Source: Acidobacteriota bacterium (GTDB taxonomy: Bacteria > Acidobacteriota > Aminicenantia > UBA2199). From it: 5,798 nt of DNA. Position 1 is the first letter of the stretch. Each line of letters begins with the position of its first letter. The stretch is from assembly GCA_021817755.1 (NCBI GenBank), contig JAKAGC010000296.1:1-5798 (forward strand), written 5' to 3'. Made by a program: the position numbers and the translations under genes. The notes under the pieces are model-generated. The model was not told the DNA's origin. It was given only the letters and a program-made list of their open reading frames with translations, and ran no database searches. Of this stretch, positions 1 to 5,798 are shown piece after piece.

Positions 1-504
1 ATAATTCTTATCAACGGTTTTGATCTGGCCTGTACGGTCTACTATTCGTGCGTTTTCCAGGATGGATGATATGGAACAACCGAAAGCACCGGCATTAACT
101 GCGGCTGCACCGCCGACAGAACCGGGAATACCGGCGAGAAAATCCATCCCATCGACATTATTCTCCCCATTCCATTTCATCAACTCTTTAATGGGAACAC
201 CGGAATTGACAACAATTTGTGAAGGGGAAAGCTTCCGTATGCCGGATGTGCGGTTTAATACGACCACGAGTTCAGGGGCATGGGAAGGAAAGATGACATT
301 GCTTCCGCCTCCGAGTAAAATGAAGGGAATCTGTTCGCGGTTTTGCTGTAAAAATACAAGCAAAGGGCTAAGAATGGATTCATCGGTAACAGATATCACC
401 ATTCGGACATTACCGCCGATTCCCATTGTCAGATAGGGTTCGATGGGAGTATCGGGAGTATAAGGTATATTGTTTTGATTAAGGAATTGTTCGAGACTAT
501 CCAT
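1..504 (-). CDS. murB: UDP-N-acetylmuramate dehydrogenase (MurB), N-terminal part, cut by the left edge
   Basis: MurB is the cytoplasmic FAD enzyme that reduces UDP-GlcNAc-enolpyruvate to UDP-MurNAc with NADPH, the second committed step of peptidoglycan synthesis. The 168 visible codons cover the FAD-binding half. The motif T-M-G-I-G-G-N (residues 26-32) corresponds to the usual N-T-x-x-I-G-G. LLGGGSNV follows (63-70), then GIPGSVGGAAAVNAGAFG (125-142), the most diagnostic MurB motif. The C-terminal domain with the catalytic Ser and Glu lies outside the window. The ATG at 502-504 is preceded directly in frame by two TAA codons, so the gene cannot start further upstream. There is no Shine-Dalgarno sequence. 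A weak TAATTT box (513-518) lies 8 nt before the ATG, but no convincing -35 accompanies it. The gene starts 60 nt after the propeller gene and is probably cotranscribed with it. Family assignment is secure. Confidence 0.95.
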   Translation of the reverse strand, partial: MDSLEQFLNQNNIPYTPDTPIEPYLTMGIGGNVRMVISVTDESILSPLLVFLQQNREQIPFILLGGGSNVIFPSHAPELVVVLNRTSGIRKLSPSQIVVNSGVPIKELMKWNGENNVDGMDFLAGIPGSVGGAAAVNAGAFGCSISSILENARIVDRTGQIKTVDKNY

Positions 505-527
505 GTGTTATTAAATTACAATGCAGT

Positions 528-564
528 TAACCGGTGAATGGCATTTCGTTGATACACCGTGTTA
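528..564 (-). repeat. Imperfect inverted repeat between the propeller gene and murB
   Basis: On the transcribed strand, the sequence directly after the propeller stop codon reads TAAC-A-CGGTG (564-555), then an 18-nt loop, then CACCG-GTTA (536-528). This gives 9 base pairs with one bulged A. No U-tract follows, so it does not meet the criteria for an intrinsic terminator. It could be an mRNA 3'-end or processing hairpin, or chance in a short gap. The stem is short and the loop long, so confidence is low. Confidence 0.25.
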
Positions 565-2043
565 TTAGAAATTATATTCGCCGCAGCGGCCTTGAATATC
601 CAGCAATTGCCTCATAATCATACGGTCGATATCTACGGGGGTGAGCGTCTTTTCGATGAGTACGTTGCTGTGGCTTTTGGATTTAATGAGTATTTGTAAA
701 TTGTGCTCGGCTTCTGTTTTGGGAATCCAGATAAATGTGGGTTTGTCTTTTTTGGATAATTTCTTATCCAGAACCAGTTCCGGTTTGCTTTCCGGTTCTG
801 CGGGTTTGGTAAATATCTTGATTTCGTAATCGGGGTCGATCAGGTTTACTGGGTTCAAAGAGAAGAGAACCGATTTTCCAACGGGGATAAGACCTTGCGG
901 TTCATTCGATACTTCCACACCGTAATAATTTCCGATTTTAGCCAGTCGCCGGTAAGTCGTATACGGATCTTCGGCCCCCTCTTCTTTATCTTCCTGGGAG
1001 ACGATGTAGATGTAATGATTGATACATACGGGATTGGTAACGGCCAGACGTTCCAACGGGAAGTTTTGGGATTTCTTATGCTTATAATCAAGGAATTTAA
1101 TCCGCTTATCCCATAATACCACGGCTACGAAATCCTTCATGGGAAGAGGCGCGTATTGCAAACTTGAATCCAATTTGTCCCACCAGTAGAGCGTGCCGTT
1201 TTTATTGAAGAAATAGATATTATTGTCTTTGGCTACGATAATAATATACTTACCGATTTTAGTGGGCTCTACTTTTAGATTATCACCCAATAGGAATTTC
1301 CATTTATTCTTGTGACTCTTCACTGAAAAATGAACCAGTTCCCGTGTCGAAGAACCGTAGTAAATATAATTGCCATCCAAGAGGAATCCTGAAGCCGCTG
1401 TATCCTTTAACTGGATGGATTGAATTGCGGGATTCGCCGGATTCATATCGATTATATGCAGGCTTTTCGTTGAGAGAACATAGAGGGAATTTCCCTGCCA
1501 TTGACCATTGAAAACCGATTCTTTTTCATCTGTGGGAACCGTTTTGACTGTCTCACCTGTAAGGTAATTGACAATGACCGGCTGCATTTTTTCATCGTTG
1601 GGAACATAGCAGATAAGCGATTGATTTAATCCGATGATGTGATGAATCGTCCGTTTCTTCAATTCGGCTATTTTCTTCATGGAGGAGAGATCATAAATCA
1701 TGTAAGAAGTAGGTGTTCCCGGGTTATTATCCGGTGCTTGGGCTTTTAATATGAGGTATTTTCCCTGTGAAAAGCAGTCAGCTTGAACCGGGCGTTCGGG
1801 AGAGAGCCGGAGATCGATCATTTTTTCATCCGGGTTCCAGCGGAAAATTTCGCCGTTCCAACCCACCAGGATTAGTTTCGATTCAAAAGGGATAATCGCT
1901 TTAATGACCGGTTTTCCCGTTAAGTTGATTAATTCTTCCTGGTTAAGAGAAGGGGATATCTCCGGGATTTTACTTGCCGCAGCGAAAAGCGCGGGAACAG
2001 AAAGTATCAAAAACAGCAATAAAAAAACGTTTCGTATTTTCAT
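565..2043 (-). CDS. Exported beta-propeller-like protein with C-terminal Ig-like segment, function unknown
   Basis: This 492-residue protein begins with a clear signal peptide: M-K-I-R, a hydrophobic core through about residue 20, and an Ala-rich cleavage region near 21-23. It should therefore be exported. Residues about 45-395 are a series of short beta-strand units of the type 'K-Y-L-I-L', 'N-Y-I-Y-Y-G', 'K-Y-I-I-I-V', 'N-N-I-Y-F-F-N-K-N-G', typical of WD40/PQQ-like propeller blades, although the repeats are too diverged for me to count blades confidently. Residues about 400-465 look like an Ig-like beta-sandwich (motif F-I-W-I-P near 437-441). A polar segment ends the protein. I see no catalytic motif or membrane anchor after the signal. 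The ATG at 2041-2043 is fixed by the signal peptide and by a strong promoter immediately upstream. No ribosome binding site is visible. Such propellers usually act as binding or scaffold modules, and the partner is unknown. murB follows. Confidence 0.85.
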   Translation of the reverse strand: MKIRNVFLLLFLILSVPALFAAASKIPEISPSLNQEELINLTGKPVIKAIIPFESKLILVGWNGEIFRWNPDEKMIDLRLSPERPVQADCFSQGKYLILKAQAPDNNPGTPTSYMIYDLSSMKKIAELKKRTIHHIIGLNQSLICYVPNDEKMQPVIVNYLTGETVKTVPTDEKESVFNGQWQGNSLYVLSTKSLHIIDMNPANPAIQSIQLKDTAASGFLLDGNYIYYGSSTRELVHFSVKSHKNKWKFLLGDNLKVEPTKIGKYIIIVAKDNNIYFFNKNGTLYWWDKLDSSLQYAPLPMKDFVAVVLWDKRIKFLDYKHKKSQNFPLERLAVTNPVCINHYIYIVSQEDKEEGAEDPYTTYRRLAKIGNYYGVEVSNEPQGLIPVGKSVLFSLNPVNLIDPDYEIKIFTKPAEPESKPELVLDKKLSKKDKPTFIWIPKTEAEHNLQILIKSKSHSNVLIEKTLTPVDIDRMIMRQLLDIQGRCGEYNF

Positions 2044-2052
2044 GGTAAGATC

Positions 2053-2081
2053 ATTATAAAGAAAAAAAGCTATTCAGTCAA
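2053..2081 (-). promoter_or_regulatory. Sigma70-type promoter of the propeller gene, near-leaderless
   Basis: On the minus strand there is a -35 box TTGACT (2076-2081), a 17-nt spacer, and a perfect -10 box TATAAT (2053-2058). Only 9 nt separate the -10 box from the ATG at 2043. With the usual 7-nt spacing, transcription would start near 2046, leaving a leader of about 3 nt and no room for a Shine-Dalgarno sequence. The promoter lies wholly in the 57-bp gap after the membrane-protein gene, so the propeller and murB can be transcribed independently of the genes upstream. Confidence 0.8.
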
Positions 2082-2100
2082 GAAAAAGGGCCAATCAATT

Positions 2101-3777
2101 TTATTGTCCACCGGGGGCGTCGGTATCGATATCGATTGGGTTATTTAAAAGGAATTCATCGGTAAAAATTTCTTTAAGTACCTCTCCGTGTAAATGAGTG
2201 GATAATTGGAAACCTGCATAATACAACAATGTGGGGTAAATGTCGAGGATGGAGACATCTTTTATTGGATAAGCGGTTTTCAGGGCATTTTTTTCATACA
2301 TTAAAATAGTTCCCTGTGAATTCAACGGAATGTATACAAATATATCCTGTTCTCCAAAGAGGTGTAACAGAATGCGGCGCCACAAGGGGAGGGGTTCATA
2401 TTCAAAGAAACTGACAATTACCAGTAATTCATTATCTCCCGTAGTGCTCATCAGGTTACCGATAATCGAGTCGTAATACTCATAATATTTTGCCAATAAG
2501 CTTCCGTACTGTTTTATTCCCGGATCTTCACGCGTGATGCTGCCGAATAATTCGGGCATATAATATTGATAAAAATAACGGCTTATAATTCCCAAACCGG
2601 GAAGTTGAACGATGGAATAGAAAATGGTACTGTCTTTCAGAACGGGAATCAAACCTTTGAGGTAATCATCAAAAAAGAAATACCGCTTTAATAGCTCATA
2701 TTTTTTATCTTTTTCATCGCTTTTTTTCAAAAGATCGGGAAAAAGAAGCACGAACCGGTTGTTACGTGTAAGGGAGAGTTCCGAATAAGTGGCATTGGGA
2801 ATCGTACGAAGAAGATTGGCGGTTTTTAATCCTTTCGATTCATAGTGAAGACGCAAATTATCGATGACATTGCTGTTGTTCCGGTTATAAAAGGTGGTTA
2901 GATTAAAGTGGGTGGATTTCCTGAAAAACACAAAACGGGGGCGCACATCGAATTCGTAATCCAATTCGGCAAATTTGAATTTTTCAAAGGAGTGGAGAGG
3001 AAAATGAGATGGCTTCACACCTGAAAAAGCAGTATTTAAGAGCGATAGGCTCATGTTGGGGCGTATGGTTTCAAATCGTCCGCTAACACCTTTGTTAATA
3101 ATTTCACTGAAGTTCAGTAATTTTTGTTCCGAAGCAAGGGAATTAATGACATCCAGGGAGAGCCCATCCATCACTACCACGCGGATTTTTCGCGGTTCCG
3201 GTTTACCCGTACCCGGATTCTTAACCGGTTGCTGTTGGATGGTTTTATTGGCGTCTGTACGAGATTTAGAGGGAGACAATACCGTTGCCTGAAACCCATA
3301 TAATACATTAAATAGAAGCACTGCCATAAAAAAGATCTGGGCCCATTTTTTACTGATTTTTTTAAAAAAAACAAATATAACACCGGTTAGAACAAGAGCA
3401 AGGTTAATGGAAAGAACACGGATAAAATTGGTTTTAACCGGTCCTTCGAGAAACTGGTAATAGTAATCATAATTGAGATATAGAACAAATGAGACGACGA
3501 GGATGGTAAACGAAAGAAAATAAGTAAGCGTAGGGGGAGTAAAAAATCCGATAGGGTATTTTTTTTCAGCAAAGAATTGAACGACAAAGAAAATTACACC
3601 TGTAAATACAATCCATATGGGGCCGTAGAATAGAAAAAGATTACCGAATAGCACGGCAAATTGCCATGCATCGAGGTGAGAACCGGGATTTAAAAGGAGG
3701 ATTAGGACCTGGATAAAATAATTAAAGAAAGCGGCTGAAATGATTAAATTGATAAATAATTTAGCTGTTCGCGGCAA
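2101..3777 (-). CDS. Polytopic membrane protein with degenerate alkaline-phosphatase/phosphodiesterase-like domain
   Basis: This 558-residue protein has about five or six hydrophobic helices in residues 8-30, 37-70 (one or two), 82-103, 119-139 and 146-165, then a Pro/Lys-rich linker (about 168-197). The soluble domain has the order of a type I phosphodiesterase/nucleotide pyrophosphatase or sulfatase-like fold: I-R-V-V-V-M-D-G (198-205), a T-I-R-P segment (237-240), Y-x-x-x-D-x-x-I-G (about 432-440), and a C-terminal D-I-Y-P-T-L-L-Y-Y-A-G (512-522) with H-G-E-V-L (530-534). Key active-site positions look lost: Asn241 where the family has Thr/Ser, S-F-F-E (456-459) where it has S-D-H-G, and L-P-G-L-G-I-I-S (392-399) where it has a D-x-x-x-H motif. 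The domain is therefore probably not catalytic. The start is TTG, because no ATG exists until about codon 151, beyond most of the membrane helices. It lies 6 nt after the FHA stop and in the same frame. Translational coupling, readthrough or a split gene are all possible. Confidence 0.8.
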   Translation of the reverse strand: MPRTAKLFINLIISAAFFNYFIQVLILLLNPGSHLDAWQFAVLFGNLFLFYGPIWIVFTGVIFFVVQFFAEKKYPIGFFTPPTLTYFLSFTILVVSFVLYLNYDYYYQFLEGPVKTNFIRVLSINLALVLTGVIFVFFKKISKKWAQIFFMAVLLFNVLYGFQATVLSPSKSRTDANKTIQQQPVKNPGTGKPEPRKIRVVVMDGLSLDVINSLASEQKLLNFSEIINKGVSGRFETIRPNMSLSLLNTAFSGVKPSHFPLHSFEKFKFAELDYEFDVRPRFVFFRKSTHFNLTTFYNRNNSNVIDNLRLHYESKGLKTANLLRTIPNATYSELSLTRNNRFVLLFPDLLKKSDEKDKKYELLKRYFFFDDYLKGLIPVLKDSTIFYSIVQLPGLGIISRYFYQYYMPELFGSITREDPGIKQYGSLLAKYYEYYDSIIGNLMSTTGDNELLVIVSFFEYEPLPLWRRILLHLFGEQDIFVYIPLNSQGTILMYEKNALKTAYPIKDVSILDIYPTLLYYAGFQLSTHLHGEVLKEIFTDEFLLNNPIDIDTDAPGGQ

Positions 3778-3783
3778 TTTCGT

Positions 3784-4305
3784 TTATTTATCGTAATTTT
3801 TTGGAGTAGTAATAAGCATTAATGTGGTTTGTCCGATCCTGAATTCAACCTGGTCCGTAATTTCCGTAATAGAAACTTTTTCGTTATTGATAATGGTTCC
3901 ATTTGTACTGCCCAGGTCGCGCAGGAAAACTTTATCATTCCTGACTTCAACCGCGACATGTTTCCGTGAAATTTCCTTATCCGGTATAATCAGATCGACC
4001 TTTCCACGACCTATAAGCACATAGGGTTTATCCAGGTGATAGATATACCCTGCCCTGGCACCTTTAATAATAGCCAACGAAATTTTCATGTCCGAAGGGA
4101 GTTTCAGGTTTTCATCCGTCCAGAGGGAATTATCCACATCGTGTTTGATGATTTTCGCCGTATCTTTTTCGCTAACGGATTCTTCATCATCTCCTTTTAT
4201 TGTGAATATCGTATGGCATGATGAGCATTTCAACTTACGTTTTTGTTGAATCTTTTCGCTCGGCACATTGTACTTTGCATTACAATTGGGACATTGTATA
4301 ATCAT
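3784..4305 (-). CDS. Zinc-ribbon plus FHA domain protein
   Basis: This 173-residue cytoplasmic protein has two domains. Residues 1-36 form an MJ0042-type zinc ribbon with Cys5, Cys8, Cys27 and Cys30 (C-P-x-C ... C-S-S-C), including the typical K-Y-x-V-P sequence after the first pair. An acidic, charged linker (about 38-70) follows. Residues about 74-168 are a forkhead-associated domain with the key phosphothreonine-binding positions intact: I-G-R (98-100), S-R-K-H (113-116) and G-S-T-N-G-T (132-137). FHA domains bind phosphothreonine peptides, so the protein probably reads the output of a Ser/Thr kinase encoded elsewhere. The combination is found in several diderm groups. The ATG at 4303-4305 sits directly at the predicted transcription start, so the mRNA is probably leaderless. 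The ORF ends with TAA at 3784-3786, and the following membrane-protein gene continues in the same frame. Domain calls are secure; the target and role are unknown. Confidence 0.92.
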   Translation of the reverse strand: MIIQCPNCNAKYNVPSEKIQQKRKLKCSSCHTIFTIKGDDEESVSEKDTAKIIKHDVDNSLWTDENLKLPSDMKISLAIIKGARAGYIYHLDKPYVLIGRGKVDLIIPDKEISRKHVAVEVRNDKVFLRDLGSTNGTIINNEKVSITEITDQVEFRIGQTTLMLITTPKNYDK

Positions 4306-4311
4306 GAGGTA

Positions 4312-4341
4312 ATTATATCATTAATTAAGATTTATTTTCAA
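4312..4341 (-). promoter_or_regulatory. Sigma70-type promoter of the FHA gene, predicted leaderless
   Basis: On the minus strand there is a -35 box TTGAAA (4336-4341), an 18-nt spacer, and a perfect -10 box TATAAT (4312-4317). Six nucleotides separate the -10 box from the ATG, so the standard start-site spacing places +1 at the A of the start codon (4305). Runs of A just upstream of the -35 box (about 4342-4368, reaching into the end of the protease gene) could act as an UP element. The promoter occupies the 40-bp gap between the protease and the FHA gene. Confidence 0.75.
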
Positions 4342-4345
4342 TTTT

Positions 4346-5798
4346 TTAGATAATTTTTTTTAATTCGGTTAATGCGGCTGCGGCTACCGGATCGGTTTCC
4401 AGGAAAACGCGAACACCTTCATCCGCAGAAAACTTGATTGTCAGCACTTCGCGCTGGATTTCAGTACGGATATCCTCCAACCCTTCATTATAATCTGCTT
4501 TATCATATTCGATCTTTTCCTTATCCAGGAAAGATTTAAACATTTCCATAATTTTGGAATCGACTTTGAAATCCAGACCAATCTGGATACCTGTATCCAT
4601 GAGATAGCGGGCGAATTTAAAAAAGATTCCATTGGATATGAAGGTAAAAACGGGTCCTTTGTAAACATCCGGTTTTACATAAATATCCGGCATAACGCCT
4701 CCTTCAATGGTGGTATCCGTATCATAATCGGTATTTTTTAGAAAGAAAAAATAATCGTCCAATTGTCCGAAATCCCGTTGCAAGCATTTATTATTGGGAG
4801 TATAGTATTTTGCAGTAGTCAACGCCACCGATGTATTCATCGAGAGTCTGTTAATGGTCTGGACCAGACCTTTTCCCCAGGACCTGGAACCGATTATTTT
4901 AGCGCGTTTATTATCTTGCAAAGCAGATGCGACAATTTCCGAAGCGCTGGCGCTGCCGCGATTAATTAAAACAGTAAGAGGAAGGTCTTCATATTGGCCG
5001 TTTTTCCTGGCATTAAAGCTTTGATGAAAATTCCGGCCCTGCATGGAAACAATACTTTTCCCTTTTTCAAGAAATAAATCCGAAAGGTCTACCGCGGCAT
5101 AAAACGAACCGCCTGCATTCCCCCGTAAATCGATAACAAGACCTTTTATTTTATTTTTTTCCACCAGTTTGGCAACACTGTCTTCCACTTCCTTAGCGGT
5201 AGTATTCCCAAAATTCCGAAGACTGATGTAACCAATCTGGGGAGCTTGAAGAAATGTAACGGCATATGAAACGGAATTAAGAGGAATTTCTGCCCGCTTT
5301 ATAGTGAACGGTAACAGACTGGATACGCCTTCGCGTTTAATTTTAATTGAAACAGTGGTGTCTTTTCCCCCTCTCAATTTTTGCATACATTCGTCGATGG
5401 AGAGTTTGCGAGTATCATTGCCATCGATATCCACGATTACATCCCCTACGATAATCCCGTGACGGTATGCAGGAGTCCCTTCCATACATTCAACAACCGT
5501 TAAACGGTCTTCATATTTTGTAATGCGAGTCCCGATCCCATAAAAATTTCCTTGTTGGTCTTCATCCAGTGAACGCATTGCCACGGGGTCCATAAAATAG
5601 GAATGGGGATCCAGTACACTTAAAAATCCCTTTATCGAAGAGAAAAACAATTTCTTTTCATTATATGGTTTAGGGTAGGAATGTTTTATTTGAGCATAAA
5701 TTTCAGCATATTTTTTTAATTGGGTAATCCATTCTTCCCGTTCAGCACGGTTCATCGGATTTTCCTGGGAAATCAACCGAATGAATCCATACCCATGA
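4346..5798 (-). CDS. S41 family carboxyl-terminal processing peptidase (Ctp/Prc type), probably 5'-partial
   Basis: These proteases cleave near the C-termini of exported or membrane proteins and are usually periplasmic or membrane-attached. Residues here are counted from the TTG at 5774-5776. An N-terminal helical segment ends in L-D-P-H-S (55-59). A PDZ domain covers about 83-160, with G-T-P-A and G-D-V-I-V-D-I-D-G. The peptidase core covers about 165-370, with L-R-G-N-A-G-G (217-223). Its catalytic set is complete: Ser277 in G-S-A-S-A-S-E, Lys302 in W-G-K-G, 25 residues later, and Gln306. The motif G-G-V-M-P-D-I (359-365) closes the core, and a helical tail follows to residue 476. No signal peptide is visible. 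The reading frame stays open from the TTG to the right edge (last whole codon 5797), so the true start with its export signal probably lies outside the window. The ATG at 5753-5755, with an AGGA 8 nt upstream, is the best internal alternative. The gene ends 40 nt before the FHA gene, which has its own promoter. Confidence 0.93.
   Translation of the reverse strand, partial: HGYGFIRLISQENPMNRAEREEWITQLKKYAEIYAQIKHSYPKPYNEKKLFFSSIKGFLSVLDPHSYFMDPVAMRSLDEDQQGNFYGIGTRITKYEDRLTVVECMEGTPAYRHGIIVGDVIVDIDGNDTRKLSIDECMQKLRGGKDTTVSIKIKREGVSSLLPFTIKRAEIPLNSVSYAVTFLQAPQIGYISLRNFGNTTAKEVEDSVAKLVEKNKIKGLVIDLRGNAGGSFYAAVDLSDLFLEKGKSIVSMQGRNFHQSFNARKNGQYEDLPLTVLINRGSASASEIVASALQDNKRAKIIGSRSWGKGLVQTINRLSMNTSVALTTAKYYTPNNKCLQRDFGQLDDYFFFLKNTDYDTDTTIEGGVMPDIYVKPDVYKGPVFTFISNGIFFKFARYLMDTGIQIGLDFKVDSKIMEMFKSFLDKEKIEYDKADYNEGLEDIRTEIQREVLTIKFSADEGVRVFLETDPVAAAALTELKKII

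Noticed and set aside
20..436. Open plus-strand frame of 138 codons
   Set aside because: It lies entirely antisense to murB, whose motifs are unmistakable, and its translation has no recognisable domain.
513..518. TAATTT box 8 nt before the murB ATG as a third leaderless promoter
   Set aside because: It matches TAnnnT at the right distance, but no acceptable -35 box lies 16-19 nt upstream, and such boxes are common by chance in AT-rich gaps.
855..1091. Short minus-strand frame inside the propeller gene
   Set aside because: It overlaps the propeller coding sequence in another frame, with no promoter, ribosome binding site or recognisable product.
2044..2100. Intrinsic terminator after the membrane-protein gene
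   Set aside because: A CCCTTTTTC run is present on the transcribed strand, but no stable stem precedes it.
2125..2136. Perfect 12-bp palindrome ATCGATATCGAT
   Set aside because: It lies inside the coding end of the membrane protein (an I-D-I-D repeat) and has no U-tract or partner site, so it is explained by codon repetition.
4321..4328. TTAATTAA palindrome as an operator in the FHA promoter spacer
   Set aside because: It is only 8 bp of pure A/T in a very AT-rich gap and is not distinguishable from chance.
4763..4969. Plus-strand frame opposite the protease active-site region
   Set aside because: It is a mirror of the strongly conserved catalytic-Ser and Lys region of the S41 gene, with no independent signal.

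Overview
The window is a compact, moderately AT-rich bacterial segment in which every supportable gene lies on the minus strand. In transcription order (high to low coordinates) it holds: an S41 carboxyl-terminal processing protease (4346-5798, reading frame open at the right edge); a small zinc-ribbon plus FHA protein (3784-4305); a polytopic membrane protein with an alkaline-phosphatase/phosphodiesterase-like domain (2101-3777); a secreted beta-propeller-like protein (565-2043); and the N-terminal 168 codons of murB, UDP-N-acetylmuramate dehydrogenase (1-504, running off the left edge). I see no RNA genes, mobile elements, CRISPR arrays or plus-strand genes. No gap between genes exceeds about 60 bp.

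Organism: murB shows a peptidoglycan-walled bacterium. The signal peptide on the propeller protein and the Ctp-type protease suggest a diderm cell, but do not prove it. The protease has features I associate from memory with S41 enzymes of Acidobacteriota/Aminicenantes-like lineages: DPHS-Y-F-M-D at the N-terminus, an insertion after the YYTP motif, and a C-terminal segment ending in a V-F-L-E-x-D-P type motif. This is a low-confidence guess, and no search was possible.

Transcription: two sigma70-type promoters can be read directly. One, TTGAAA-18-TATAAT, sits between the protease and the FHA gene, and its predicted start site is the A of the FHA ATG. The other, TTGACT-17-TATAAT, sits upstream of the propeller gene, with its predicted start about 3 nt before the ATG. 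Both would give leaderless or nearly leaderless mRNAs, and no start codon fixed within the window has a clear Shine-Dalgarno sequence. The likely units are (protease and upstream), (FHA - membrane protein) and (propeller - murB).

Two features deserve most attention. First, the FHA gene and the membrane gene are in the same reading frame, separated by one TAA and two codons. The second gene has only a TTG start and no ribosome binding site. This could be a coupled gene pair, a stop-codon readthrough fusion, or a gene split by one mutation or sequencing error. Second, the phosphatase-like domain has the fold signature but appears to have lost the nucleophile and most metal ligands, suggesting a membrane-anchored pseudoenzyme. 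The protease, by contrast, keeps its full Ser-Lys-Gln catalytic set. A working picture, inferred from context only, is an envelope-associated locus: a protease, a phospho-threonine reader, a membrane pseudo-phosphatase and an exported propeller next to a cell-wall precursor gene.
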